From: a virus
Virus record (IMG/VR): IMGVR_UViG_3300027777_000174
Span: 1 to 21,900 of that record
Direction: 5' to 3' (one strand)
DNA length: 21,900 nucleotides
Under the pieces are notes generated by a model. That model was not told where the DNA came from. It searched no databases and saw nothing but the letters and a program-made list of their open reading frames with translations. Position numbers and translations under genes: made by a program. Below are positions 1 to 4,964 of this stretch, one piece after another. Each line of letters starts with the position of its first letter. The stretch's first letter is position 1.

Positions 1-138
1 TACTTCAAGAATTGTAGGGAAATCGGCATAGGTGTAATTATGACCATTTGTTCCCTTGTGAATTACTGGGCAGTCTTGTTGAAAAGCTGCCAAAGCCTTG
101 TAAATGTTGATAAGTGAATTTGTTTGTAATTGAATCAT
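1..138 (-). CDS. ERF-family single-strand annealing protein, N-terminal fragment
   Basis: Partial gene; only the first 46 codons lie in the window and the frame is open to the edge. The visible protein has a short hydrophilic start, then IYKALAAFQQDCPVIHKGTN and, shortly after, YTYADFPTILEV. This layout (alanine/leucine helix with a Gln, a 'K' before a short loop, then Y.YADxxxIL.V) is the N-terminal signature of ERF-type recombinases, which anneal complementary single strands during phage replication and repair. It starts at an ATG 45 bp after the stop of the DnaA-like gene, in the same operon. The assignment rests on 46 residues only. A different protein with a similar amphipathic start is possible but less likely. 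Confidence 0.68.
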   Translation of the reverse strand, partial: MIQLQTNSLINIYKALAAFQQDCPVIHKGTNGHNYTYADFPTILEV

Positions 139-183
139 ACTATTGGTTTTTGTTTAATAATAATTAAAATTAAGACTATTTTG

Positions 184-540
184 TTAATAAGTCAAATTAT
201 TTATAATCTTTTTTATTTCTCTCATTTCATCCGAAATATCCGTGTCGTACTTAAGTGTTAAAGTATTGTTAATTATTTTAATGGAATGTAATATTGTTGA
301 ATGGTCCCTATTAAATAATTTACCTATTTGACTTAAAACATAGTCGGTTTCTGTTCTAATTAGATATATGGCAATAAATCTTGCTTTTACTATTTCTCTT
401 TTACGACTTTTGCTAGTTATATCTTCATACGATAAAGAATAAAATTTGCATATTTCCTTAATTATATTGTCCACATAATTAATCTTTTGACGGTTCGCTT
501 TTTGCCTTTCTCTTAGGCTTGGCATTGACCAGTAGTTCAT
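184..540 (-). CDS. Standalone DnaA domain IV-like DNA-binding protein
   Basis: 118 aa. Residues 51-90 match the DNA-binding domain IV of the initiator DnaA: a helix VKARFIAIYLIR, then LSQIGKLFNRDHSTILHSI, whose RDHST core (residues 78-82) is the DnaA box-recognition signature. No AAA+ ATPase or domain I is present, so this is only the DNA-binding module, with a basic N-terminus (residues 8-20) and a short helical tail. It probably binds DnaA-box-like sites, either as an origin factor or as a regulator; which one cannot be told from sequence. It lies just upstream of the ERF-like gene, and its ATG overlaps the preceding coiled-coil gene by 62 bp in another frame. A later start (Met6) would not remove the overlap. 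Confidence 0.85.
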   Translation of the reverse strand: MNYWSMPSLRERQKANRQKINYVDNIIKEICKFYSLSYEDITSKSRKREIVKARFIAIYLIRTETDYVLSQIGKLFNRDHSTILHSIKIINNTLTLKYDTDISDEMREIKKIINNLTY

Positions 541-649
541 TTAGTTCTAGTTTAAGTTTTCTAATTTGGTTTCTTAACATCTCATTTTCTACCTCTAATA
601 TGTAAATTTCTCTTTGCAATTGGAACTTGCTATTGTCTATGTATGTCAT
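479..649 (-). CDS. Small coiled-coil protein, function unknown
   Basis: 56 aa, read directly from the sequence. It starts at an ATG 1 bp after the upstream stop and ends with TAA inside the DnaA-like gene. Residues 9-40 show heptad-like spacing of Leu/Ile/Val/Met (core FQLQREIYILEVENEMLRNQ), predicting one uninterrupted coiled coil, followed by a basic tail (KPKRKAK, residues 44-50). The regular heptads and tight spacing argue for a real gene despite the 62-bp overlap with the next one. I do not recognise the family. The coiled coil plus basic tail could suit a dimeric DNA-associated or adaptor protein, but that is inference. Confidence 0.55.
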   Translation of the reverse strand: MTYIDNSKFQLQREIYILEVENEMLRNQIRKLKLELNELLVNAKPKRKAKSEPSKD

Positions 650-650
650 A

Positions 651-956
651 TTAAAAATGTAAAAGGTTTATTGGTAACATAAAATCTTCGGTTATCTGGT
701 AAAGGTCCAGTATCAAAAAATGATATGACTTTAAGATTCTCTTTTGTATTTGGTTCATTCTAGCAATTTTAATAAGATAGTCATCCTCATAACGATTCAT
801 TAGTTTAATAGGATTGTTCCAAGTTGCACCTCTCCATTTTTGTAGATCTGTTTCAATGCTAGATTGCCTTGCTTGAGCCTTTTTAAGTAGTTCTAATAGG
901 CAAGTTGCTCTTTGATGTAGTTTTAGTTGTTTCCCTTGATAGATTAATGATTGCAT
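651..956 (-). CDS. Hypothetical helical protein in the small-gene operon
   Basis: 101 aa, ATG start 3 bp after the stop of the ribbon-helix-helix gene. It is rich in Leu, Ile, Lys and Gln and predicted largely helical. Residues 11-35 and 60-80 look amphipathic, and a WRGATWNNP stretch (about residues 42-50) breaks the helices. No signal peptide, membrane span or metal-binding motif is visible, and I do not recognise the family. Its place in an evenly spaced run of small genes supports expression. A role in takeover or replication is only a guess from its neighbours. Confidence 0.65.
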   Translation of the reverse strand: MQSLIYQGKQLKLHQRATCLLELLKKAQARQSSIETDLQKWRGATWNNPIKLMNRYEDDYLIKIARMNQIQKRILKSYHFLILDLYQITEDFMLPINLLHF

Positions 957-959
957 AGT

Positions 960-1106
960 TTAATTTTTAGATTCATAATATTTTTGTACGATAATTGATA
1001 CTAATTTACTGGGTGCTAAATACATTTTTTTAGCTTCAGCATCTACTTTTTTCTTGATTGATTCTGGCAGTCGAATGCAGACTACTTCTTTTTTTTCTGT
1101 TTTCAT
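960..1106 (-). CDS. Ribbon-helix-helix (Arc/CopG-type) DNA-binding protein
   Basis: 48 aa, read directly from the sequence. The layout is that of a minimal ribbon-helix-helix repressor: a beta strand VVCIRLPESI (residues 8-17), helix A through KKKVDAEAKKM, a short turn YLAPSK, and helix B LVSIIVQKYYE. Members of this fold dimerise and insert the paired strands into the DNA major groove at short inverted or direct repeats. It begins 5 bp after the stop of the 28-aa membrane peptide and ends 3 bp before the next ATG. The repeat-rich region at 1453-1590, upstream of the operon, is an obvious candidate target, which would make this an autoregulator. That link is inferred. Confidence 0.75.
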   Translation of the reverse strand: MKTEKKEVVCIRLPESIKKKVDAEAKKMYLAPSKLVSIIVQKYYESKN

Positions 1107-1111
1107 AGGAT

Positions 1112-1198
1112 TTAAATGTTTTCTAGGATTGCAGTTACGATAAAGGCAAAGATTATTATAACGATTGCCTGAAAATTCCTGTTTTGTTGTTGTGACAT
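1112..1198 (-). CDS. 28-aa single-span membrane micropeptide
   Basis: Short reading frame from an ATG 3 bp after the stop of the gene at 1202-1381 to a TAA 5 bp before the ribbon-helix-helix gene. It begins MSQQQNRNFQ, has a hydrophobic core AIVIIIFAFIVTAIL (residues 11-25) and ends ENI. The polar, positively charged N-terminus followed by about 15 hydrophobic residues predicts one membrane span. Tight spacing on both sides and the clean polar/hydrophobic split support a real gene. No function can be assigned. Confidence 0.5.
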   Translation of the reverse strand: MSQQQNRNFQAIVIIIFAFIVTAILENI

Positions 1199-1201
1199 AA
1201 T

Positions 1202-1381
1202 TTAGATTTTTTCGATTGAGATAATGATTTGATTGTTGGCTAGGTCAATAGTCCTAAACTTTACTACGAAGAACTTAGTATCTTCTATTGAATAGTCTAA
1301 GAAAATGTTGTCCCCAGCTTGAGGGATAAAGTTTCCATTAAATGGATAAAAATTTGTGTTTAAGCTTAAAAGTGTTTTCAT
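1202..1381 (-). CDS. Small hypothetical protein, first gene of the second operon
   Basis: 59 aa starting at ATG 1381 (MKTLLSLNTNFYPF). A TTG start 36 bp upstream in the same frame is possible, but it would begin inside the promoter-proximal region at 1403-1417, so the ATG is preferred. Proline and glycine around FIPQAGDNIFLDY (about residues 19-31), followed by alternating hydrophobic and polar residues, suggest a small beta-rich domain. The family is not recognised. It is the first gene after the promoter match at 1403-1432 and so probably among the first products of the operon. Confidence 0.6.
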   Translation of the reverse strand: MKTLLSLNTNFYPFNGNFIPQAGDNIFLDYSIEDTKFFVVKFRTIDLANNQIIISIEKI

Positions 1382-1402
1382 ACTAATTTGGTTTTGTTTC
1401 AA

Positions 1403-1432
1403 CAAAGATACAAACAATTACAATACAAACAA
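1403..1432 (-). promoter_or_regulatory. Bacteroidota-type promoter for the second operon
   Basis: On the minus strand a TTG at 1432-1430 is followed after 19 bp by TATCTTTG at 1410-1403. This matches the Bacteroidota sigma consensus (TTG, 17-23 bp, TAnnTTTG). The box ends 21 bp before the ATG at 1381, leaving a short leader. It is the best two-part promoter match I found, and it sits where a promoter is needed: after two terminators and before an operon. Confidence 0.65.
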
Positions 1433-1452
1433 TAAATTATTTAAATTTCTTT

Positions 1453-1590
1453 TTATCGGTCTAAAATGAGCCGATTATCGGTCAAATACGGCTCAAAGTT
1501 GCCTTATTAGGTAACTTTTATGAGCGACAAGTTCTCTATTTGTAAACTTTTATGGTATGTTCTATATTGGAACATTGTAACCAAATTGGT
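1453..1590. repeat. Cluster of direct and inverted repeats (operator or origin candidate)
   Basis: The 1382-1600 gap contains no gene but dense symmetry. TTATCGGTC occurs at 1453-1461 and 1475-1483, spaced exactly 22 bp. CCGAT-T-ATCGG is a palindrome at 1471-1481. TGAGCCG (1467-1473) pairs with CGGCTCA (1489-1495). AAAGTTGCC (1495-1503) pairs with GGTAACTTT (1510-1518) with one mismatch. ATGTTC-N7-GAACAT spans 1557-1575, and ACCAA-A-TTGGT spans 1580-1590. The cluster lies upstream of the promoter match, so it may hold repressor sites, an origin, or both. Confidence 0.55.
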
Positions 1591-1600
1591 AACATTTGAG

Positions 1601-1634
1601 CAAAAAAAGGGAGGCAGCATAGAAATGCACCTCC
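1601..1634 (-). terminator. Intrinsic terminator, end of the late operon (second of two)
   Basis: Minus-strand hairpin with outer stem GGAGG/CCTCC (1634-1630 with 1614-1610), a small internal mismatch, inner stem GCAT/ATGC and a 4-nt loop. It is followed by C and seven T at 1608-1602. A stem plus a U-tract is the standard rho-independent form. Confidence 0.8.
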
Positions 1635-1668
1635 GAAACCATTAGTATATCTAAACACAAATATAAGC

Positions 1669-1694
1669 AAAACTCCCCACCTTTCGGCAGGGAG
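1669..1694 (-). terminator. Intrinsic terminator with GAAA tetraloop (first of two)
   Basis: On the minus strand CTCCCTGCC (1694-1686), loop GAAA, then GGTGGGGAG (1681-1673) form a 9-bp stem with two G-T wobbles, followed by TTTT (1672-1669). It lies 26 bp after the stop of the HEVLH gene. The U-tract is short, which may explain why a second terminator follows. Confidence 0.7.
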
Positions 1695-1719
1695 AACCAT
1701 ATGAACCAGAAAAAACAAC

Positions 1720-1989
1720 CTAAATTGACCCATCCTGCAACGGCTCGTCATTTGAATCGTCTACCCTACGGTAGCCTTCATTCCACAGAATCTTAGTCAA
1801 AGTTACACTTTTGCGAATTATGGTTTTTTCGTCATCCTTTGGGTTTAGTAAATGCAATACTTCGTGAATCAATATTTCACAATGCTTCTTACCTTTTAAT
1901 CTTGCGTCTATATATACATTGCCGTCACTTTCAGCAATACCGTGCGCTTGTTCGCGGCCTAGTTTCTTGTATATAATTTTTATTTTCAC
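1720..1989 (-). CDS. Small HExxH putative zinc-metallopeptidase-like protein
   Basis: 89 aa with LIHEVLHLLNP at residues 41-50 or so. H42-E43-V-L-H46 is the HExxH zinc-binding and catalytic motif of metallopeptidases, placed in a hydrophobic helix as expected. It is preceded by a short strand (VYIDARL, residues 25-31), as in other small phage zincin-like proteins. The start is GTG at 1989, giving a GTGA overlap with the stop of the upstream gene; no ATG lies nearby. It is the last gene before the terminators. At 89 aa it is shorter than most zincins, and a third zinc ligand is not certain (D52 or E54 are candidates). Substrate unknown. Confidence 0.65.
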   Translation of the reverse strand: MKIKIIYKKLGREQAHGIAESDGNVYIDARLKGKKHCEILIHEVLHLLNPKDDEKTIIRKSVTLTKILWNEGYRRVDDSNDEPLQDGSI

Positions 1990-2171
1990 GATTTAAGTAA
2001 TGCTTCGTCTGGTCGTTCAATCTCCTTTACTACAATTCTATTGCCACCTCTTATCTTGGCTAACATCTTACTAACTGATTCAATTTCGCTAACCATTTCT
2101 TGATACTTCTTTACCAACCAAACTTCTTGTTCGGATAAATTAAGTTTATTCCAATTCTTAGGCATCTTCAT
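1986..2171 (-). CDS. Small hypothetical coiled-coil-like protein
   Basis: 61 aa, ATG at 2171; a second ATG two codons later would also work. It begins MKMPKNWNKLNLSEQEVWLV, then has a helical stretch with spaced hydrophobics (residues 16-40), then a basic and acidic tail ending RPDEALLKS. The N-terminal 'PKNW.KL.LSEQE.WL' reads like a small capped helix. I do not recognise a named family. Its stop overlaps the GTG start of the HEVLH gene by 4 bp, implying coupled translation. Confidence 0.65.
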   Translation of the reverse strand: MKMPKNWNKLNLSEQEVWLVKKYQEMVSEIESVSKMLAKIRGGNRIVVKEIERPDEALLKS

Positions 2172-2181
2172 AATTTTTTAT

Positions 2182-3198
2182 TTAAAATACTTTACTCTTT
2201 GTTATTCTCTTATTGTGTACTCTATAATCTCCGTTTGTCTCTTTCTCTAATATAGCAAACCCAGCGTTGTACTGATCCACGTGCTTACAATACTCAACGT
2301 TAGGGTGCATTAGCATACCAGTTGTCCAGCAAGTAAACATCTCGCCATCAAATTGGTTCTTTGTCGTGTATTCGCTTGTCCTATGAACGTGACTTGCAAT
2401 AGCCGATTGCTTAACCCTATCGTAAAGGGTCTTTGCTGGGCTTACACCGCTTCCCCTTTTGAATGTAGTATCTCCGTGTATTATTGGCAACTTACCAAAC
2501 TTAACGTGATCTAAATTCTTAAGTGGCTTTATATCAAATTCATTAAGCTTTAACAAATCCTCTAATTCAAACAATTGCAAACTTAACAATTCTGGTGCTT
2601 TGGTCCTCATATATCTTTCGTAGCGAAATTCGTGATTTGCATCCAAATTGTAATAAATAATTAAATCTGGGAATGACTTTCTTATAAATCCTAGCATCTC
2701 TAGTATGCTTTCGTATTCGTCACTAAAATTTCTTACTCTAGGGTCTTTTTGGAAATCGCTTAATTGGTAAAAGTCTACTAGGTCGCCATTGATAAATAAC
2801 GTATCTATTCCCTCTTTAGTTAAATGATTAAAGCAAACATCTATTGCCTTTGGGTCGTGGAATGGTACTTGAATGTCACTAATAAAGCCCATCTTCTTTA
2901 TTCCTATCGGTAAATTAAATACAACCTTTTCTTCTGCCCAAGTTTCAGGCTGAACAAAATGACTGCAACTTCTTTTAGTTTTTTCTAAGTATTCTTTATT
3001 GTTAACGGCCATCTTTACTGGTCCAGTCTTGCCTCTGTAATAGCGAATTAAATAACGCACATTCTCTTTGTCAGTAAAATGATTCTTGTTCTCCTTTAGG
3101 ATTAAAGTAGCTAAAGTGTTGCTAGGCATCCAAGCTGGATATTTTGCTAAGTAGTCAAGTATTATTTGACCACTTATTGTTGTTTTGCTCCCGCCCAT
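2182..3198 (-). CDS. Calcineurin-like metallophosphoesterase with N-terminal helical domain
   Basis: 338 aa. Residues 104-330 carry the metallophosphoesterase blocks in order: SDIQVPFHD (107-115), NGDLVD (137-142), DANHE (186-190), HGD (241-243) and SHVH (269-272). These bind two metal ions and hydrolyse phosphoester bonds in nucleic acids, nucleotides or proteins. Two positions differ from the family rule: Q110 stands where DxH has histidine, and NHE follows Asp-Ala rather than the usual Gly. The N-terminal 100 residues are basic and helical, possibly for DNA binding. The gene lies 16 bp after the endolysin stop. The substrate is unknown; DNA end processing or nucleotide turnover are possible roles. 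Confidence 0.85.
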   Translation of the reverse strand: MGGSKTTISGQIILDYLAKYPAWMPSNTLATLILKENKNHFTDKENVRYLIRYYRGKTGPVKMAVNNKEYLEKTKRSCSHFVQPETWAEEKVVFNLPIGIKKMGFISDIQVPFHDPKAIDVCFNHLTKEGIDTLFINGDLVDFYQLSDFQKDPRVRNFSDEYESILEMLGFIRKSFPDLIIYYNLDANHEFRYERYMRTKAPELLSLQLFELEDLLKLNEFDIKPLKNLDHVKFGKLPIIHGDTTFKRGSGVSPAKTLYDRVKQSAIASHVHRTSEYTTKNQFDGEMFTCWTTGMLMHPNVEYCKHVDQYNAGFAILEKETNGDYRVHNKRITKSKVF

Positions 3199-3214
3199 AT
3201 TTTAGGTTTTTGGT

Positions 3215-3820
3215 TTATGCTAAACTATCTCGCACTAAATCTGCTTCCGCTTCCCTTCTTACTACTAATCCGTCTAATCCTTTTCCTTCCCAGTGTCTTT
3301 TACTTTTCTCAATCTCTTCCGCTATACCTTCGTAATTCTTGTTCTTTACCATTTCTACAATGGCTTTCATTTCTGTTCTTGAATCTCCTTCTAACTTGTT
3401 TCCTCTGTTGTAAACCATAGAAACTAATGCGCCTTGAGTATCCTCGTTCAATGTTTCTAGTTCTGGGTAAATAGCCTTAGTCAATTTAAAATACTTAGGC
3501 ACCGAACATTTAACGAATACTTCGTATGCAATATTGTATGAAATTTTAACTTGCATCAATTCCCCTTTAAGCATTTGCTTGGCTTGGATGCCTTTAAGTC
3601 CTATAACCTTTCTTAATGGCTCCAGAAAATTAGGGGTTAATTTATTACCCCAGTCTAAAAAGAATTGTTTCTCGCTTACATAACCGCAATCGTAACCCAT
3701 TCCAATAGTAATGCCAGAATCCCCACCCGCCCAAATAGGGGATTGTAATTTCTTGTCATAGAATGCACGACCTCCAACCTCAAACTGAATAATTAAATCA
3801 ACTGCTTTTTTACTTAACAT
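3215..3820 (-). CDS. Endolysin, pesticin/T4-lysozyme-like muramidase
   Basis: 201 aa from ATG 3820 (MLSKKAVDLIIQFEVGG). A TTG nine codons upstream in the same frame is less likely. E14 in FEVGG, T38 and D44 in SGITIGMGYDCGY give a Glu-Thr-Asp set spaced +24 and +30, close to the catalytic spacing of pesticin and related T4-type lysozymes that cut the glycan strand of peptidoglycan. The C-terminal half keeps a helical lysozyme pattern, with ALVSMVYNRG and HWEGKGLDGLVVRREAEA. No signal peptide is seen, so export would need a holin. The start overlaps the stop of the 23-aa membrane peptide (ATGTTAA), at the end of the lysis chain. Confidence 0.85.
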   Translation of the reverse strand: MLSKKAVDLIIQFEVGGRAFYDKKLQSPIWAGGDSGITIGMGYDCGYVSEKQFFLDWGNKLTPNFLEPLRKVIGLKGIQAKQMLKGELMQVKISYNIAYEVFVKCSVPKYFKLTKAIYPELETLNEDTQGALVSMVYNRGNKLEGDSRTEMKAIVEMVKNKNYEGIAEEIEKSKRHWEGKGLDGLVVRREAEADLVRDSLA

Positions 3821-3885
3821 AAAAATAATATTAATAAAATAACCCAAACAATCAAACCACCCTTTAAGATTGTTCGTTCTTTCAT
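3814..3885 (-). CDS. 23-aa single-span membrane peptide nested between holin-like gene and endolysin
   Basis: Frame of 23 codons: MKERTILKGG, then LIVWVILLILFLC. The positively charged N-terminus (K2, R4, K8) followed by 13 hydrophobic residues predicts a single span with the N-terminus inside, ending on a cysteine. Its ATG overlaps the stop of the 64-aa holin candidate (ATGA) and its TAA overlaps the endolysin start (ATGTTAA). Overlaps on both ends with perfect frame closure are the main argument that it is translated. It could be an accessory lysis peptide, or simply a leader that carries ribosomes to the endolysin start. No homolog is known to me. Confidence 0.5.
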   Translation of the reverse strand: MKERTILKGGLIVWVILLILFLC

Positions 3886-4076
3886 TTTGTGAATTTATCT
3901 ATCGTAGCAAATCCCATACAAGCACAAACCAAATAAAATACCAATTCTCCTAGCTTAACATCCTTAGTCCATAAGTAAGTACCAAACAGAATAAAGGCAC
4001 CTATTGTAGCTATTATCCTTTTATGGCTTATAGAACCTCTTTCGTCTGCCAACATATTTTTAATAAAATCTCGCAT
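3882..4076 (-). CDS. Holin candidate, two membrane spans
   Basis: 64 aa. Residues 21-36 (IIATIGAFILFGTYLW) and 43-58 (GELVFYLVCACMGFAT) are two hydrophobic spans joined by a short charged loop. The hydrophilic N-terminus (MRDFIKNMLADERGSISHKR) and short basic end complete the class II holin layout. Such proteins open the inner membrane to release endolysin. The gene overlaps the upstream gene by 17 bp and the 23-aa peptide by 4 bp, and lies close to the endolysin. The assignment is by topology and position; the 57-aa protein at 4596-4769 is the other holin candidate. Confidence 0.65.
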   Translation of the reverse strand: MRDFIKNMLADERGSISHKRIIATIGAFILFGTYLWTKDVKLGELVFYLVCACMGFATIDKFTK

Positions 4077-4596
4077 AGTATCCTATTGAATATTGATTAG
4101 TAGTAACAGATATTGTAAATAAGCCCTTTTTAGCCGTCTTAATTCCTAATCCAACACCTATACCCACTTTATTGTCAAATGTCCTTAAATCGGCTAATAT
4201 GCCTAGAAAAGCCTCATTTTTGGATGGTATTGTCTTAATGGTTTCCACTTTTATCGTTTTTTGACTTATGTCTGCGTAAAAGCCTCTATTTTTTATCTTG
4301 TTTTGGGAGATTGTGTCGTTTATGATAAAAGTGCTAGAATCAACTTTTATAGTATCCGAGTAGGCTCGTACGTACGCATAATCTTGAACTATACGTACAG
4401 TATCGTGTATTAATGTTGTATCAATATCTAAAACAACAAAAGGGATGCTATCTCCCTTAATATATTTCTTCATTATTTCGTGCTTGTAAATAGTATCGGT
4501 ATGCGTTACTATTGTAGGTTCGTTTCCGTTGTACCTTCCTTTAAATATGAAGATAAGAACTACTGCAATCACTAAAGTAATTACAATGTCTCGCAT
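4060..4596 (-). CDS. Membrane-anchored protein, spanin candidate
   Basis: 178 aa. Residues 4-18 (IVITLVIAVVLIFIF) form an N-terminal membrane anchor with a basic residue after it, so the rest is likely periplasmic. The middle is rich in DT pairs (HTDTIYKH, DIDTTLIHDTV, YSDTIKVDS), and the C-terminus (about 145-178) alternates glycine and hydrophobics (GIGVGLGIK, FTISVTTNQYSIGYYARF) like beta strands. No lipobox is seen. In a Gram-negative lysis cassette, a single-span periplasmic protein beside holin and endolysin suggests a spanin that disrupts the outer membrane, but the sequence is not a classic Rz. Joined by TAATG overlap to the upstream gene. Confidence 0.6.
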   Translation of the reverse strand: MRDIVITLVIAVVLIFIFKGRYNGNEPTIVTHTDTIYKHEIMKKYIKGDSIPFVVLDIDTTLIHDTVRIVQDYAYVRAYSDTIKVDSSTFIINDTISQNKIKNRGFYADISQKTIKVETIKTIPSKNEAFLGILADLRTFDNKVGIGVGLGIKTAKKGLFTISVTTNQYSIGYYARFY

Positions 4597-4769
4597 TATT
4601 TGAATTTTTTAGTAGCTTTCCAATAATATCTTATGGCAAATACTCCAGATACAATAGCAACCAAACTTGCTAATAATGTGACAATAGGTTGAATGCTTGT
4701 GATACTTACTACGGCACCTAATCCACTTACTATCGTTAATGTGTCAGCTTGGTTGCTATGTGGCATCAT
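4596..4769 (-). CDS. 57-aa hydrophobic membrane protein, second holin candidate
   Basis: Read directly from the sequence. It starts at ATG 4769 (MMPHSNQADT) and ends with TAA sharing one base with the next ATG. Residues 11-28 (LTIVSGLGAVVSITSIQP) and 29-48 (IVTLLASLVAIVSGVFAIRY) are hydrophobic, giving one long or two short spans, and the tail YYWKATKKFK is strongly basic. Small size, hydrophobic core and basic tail are holin-like. Its own start overlaps the previous stop (TAATG). It might be the holin itself, an antiholin partner of the 64-aa protein, or an unrelated membrane protein. Confidence 0.65.
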   Translation of the reverse strand: MMPHSNQADTLTIVSGLGAVVSITSIQPIVTLLASLVAIVSGVFAIRYYWKATKKFK

Positions 4770-4915
4770 TATACTTCTTTTGCTTCCTCTACTGGAGGAT
4801 TTTGTTCTGCATTTAATTTACCTAAAAACTGCAATAGGGGTAAGCCGTATTGAGTTGGAATTTGATTAATAAATGCTTCTAAATCTTTTAGTTGTTGTTC
4901 GTTAATTGTTATCAT
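4769..4915 (-). CDS. 48-aa soluble peptide, first gene of the lysis chain
   Basis: Read directly from the sequence. ATG 4915, protein MITINEQQLKDLEAFINQIP, then a helix around YGLPLLQFLGKL and an acidic tail PPVEEAKEV. It is amphipathic and helical, with no membrane span. Its stop overlaps the start of the 57-aa membrane protein (TAATG). It sits 15 nt downstream of a TAnnTTTG box and is the first gene after the large fibre, so the lysis block may have its own promoter here. The family is not recognised. Confidence 0.6.
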   Translation of the reverse strand: MITINEQQLKDLEAFINQIPTQYGLPLLQFLGKLNAEQNPPVEEAKEV

Positions 4916-4924
4916 AGTGTTGAT

Positions 4925-4938
4925 TTTTTACAAATATA
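4925..4938 (-). promoter_or_regulatory. TAnnTTTG box before the lysis genes
   Basis: Minus-strand TATATTTG (4938-4931) continues into TAAAAA and ends 15 nt before the ATG at 4915. The 49-bp gap after the fibre gene is very AT-rich and has no clear hairpin. No TTG is seen at the proper -33 distance, so promoter activity is uncertain. Confidence 0.4.
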
Positions 4939-4964
4939 AGTATTAATTTATATAATTTTATTAA

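Noticed and set aside
1382-1417. TTG start 36 bp upstream for the gene at 1202-1381
   Set aside because: It would start inside the -7 promoter region. The ATG at 1381 gives a natural short leader.
1495-1518. Hairpin AAAGTTGCC/GGTAACTTT as a plus-strand terminator
   Set aside because: There is no gene on the plus strand upstream and no clear T-tract. It is better read as part of the repeat cluster.
1536-1751. 71-aa minus-strand reading frame with a hydrophobic, Cys-rich translation
   Set aside because: It spans both terminator hairpins and the end of the HEVLH gene. Its composition is a by-product of the hairpin sequence and it has no leader or neighbour fit.
3821-3847. Upstream TTG start for the endolysin, adding nine codons
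   Set aside because: It would overlap the 23-aa peptide more deeply and begin without a leader. ATG 3820 overlaps the preceding stop exactly.
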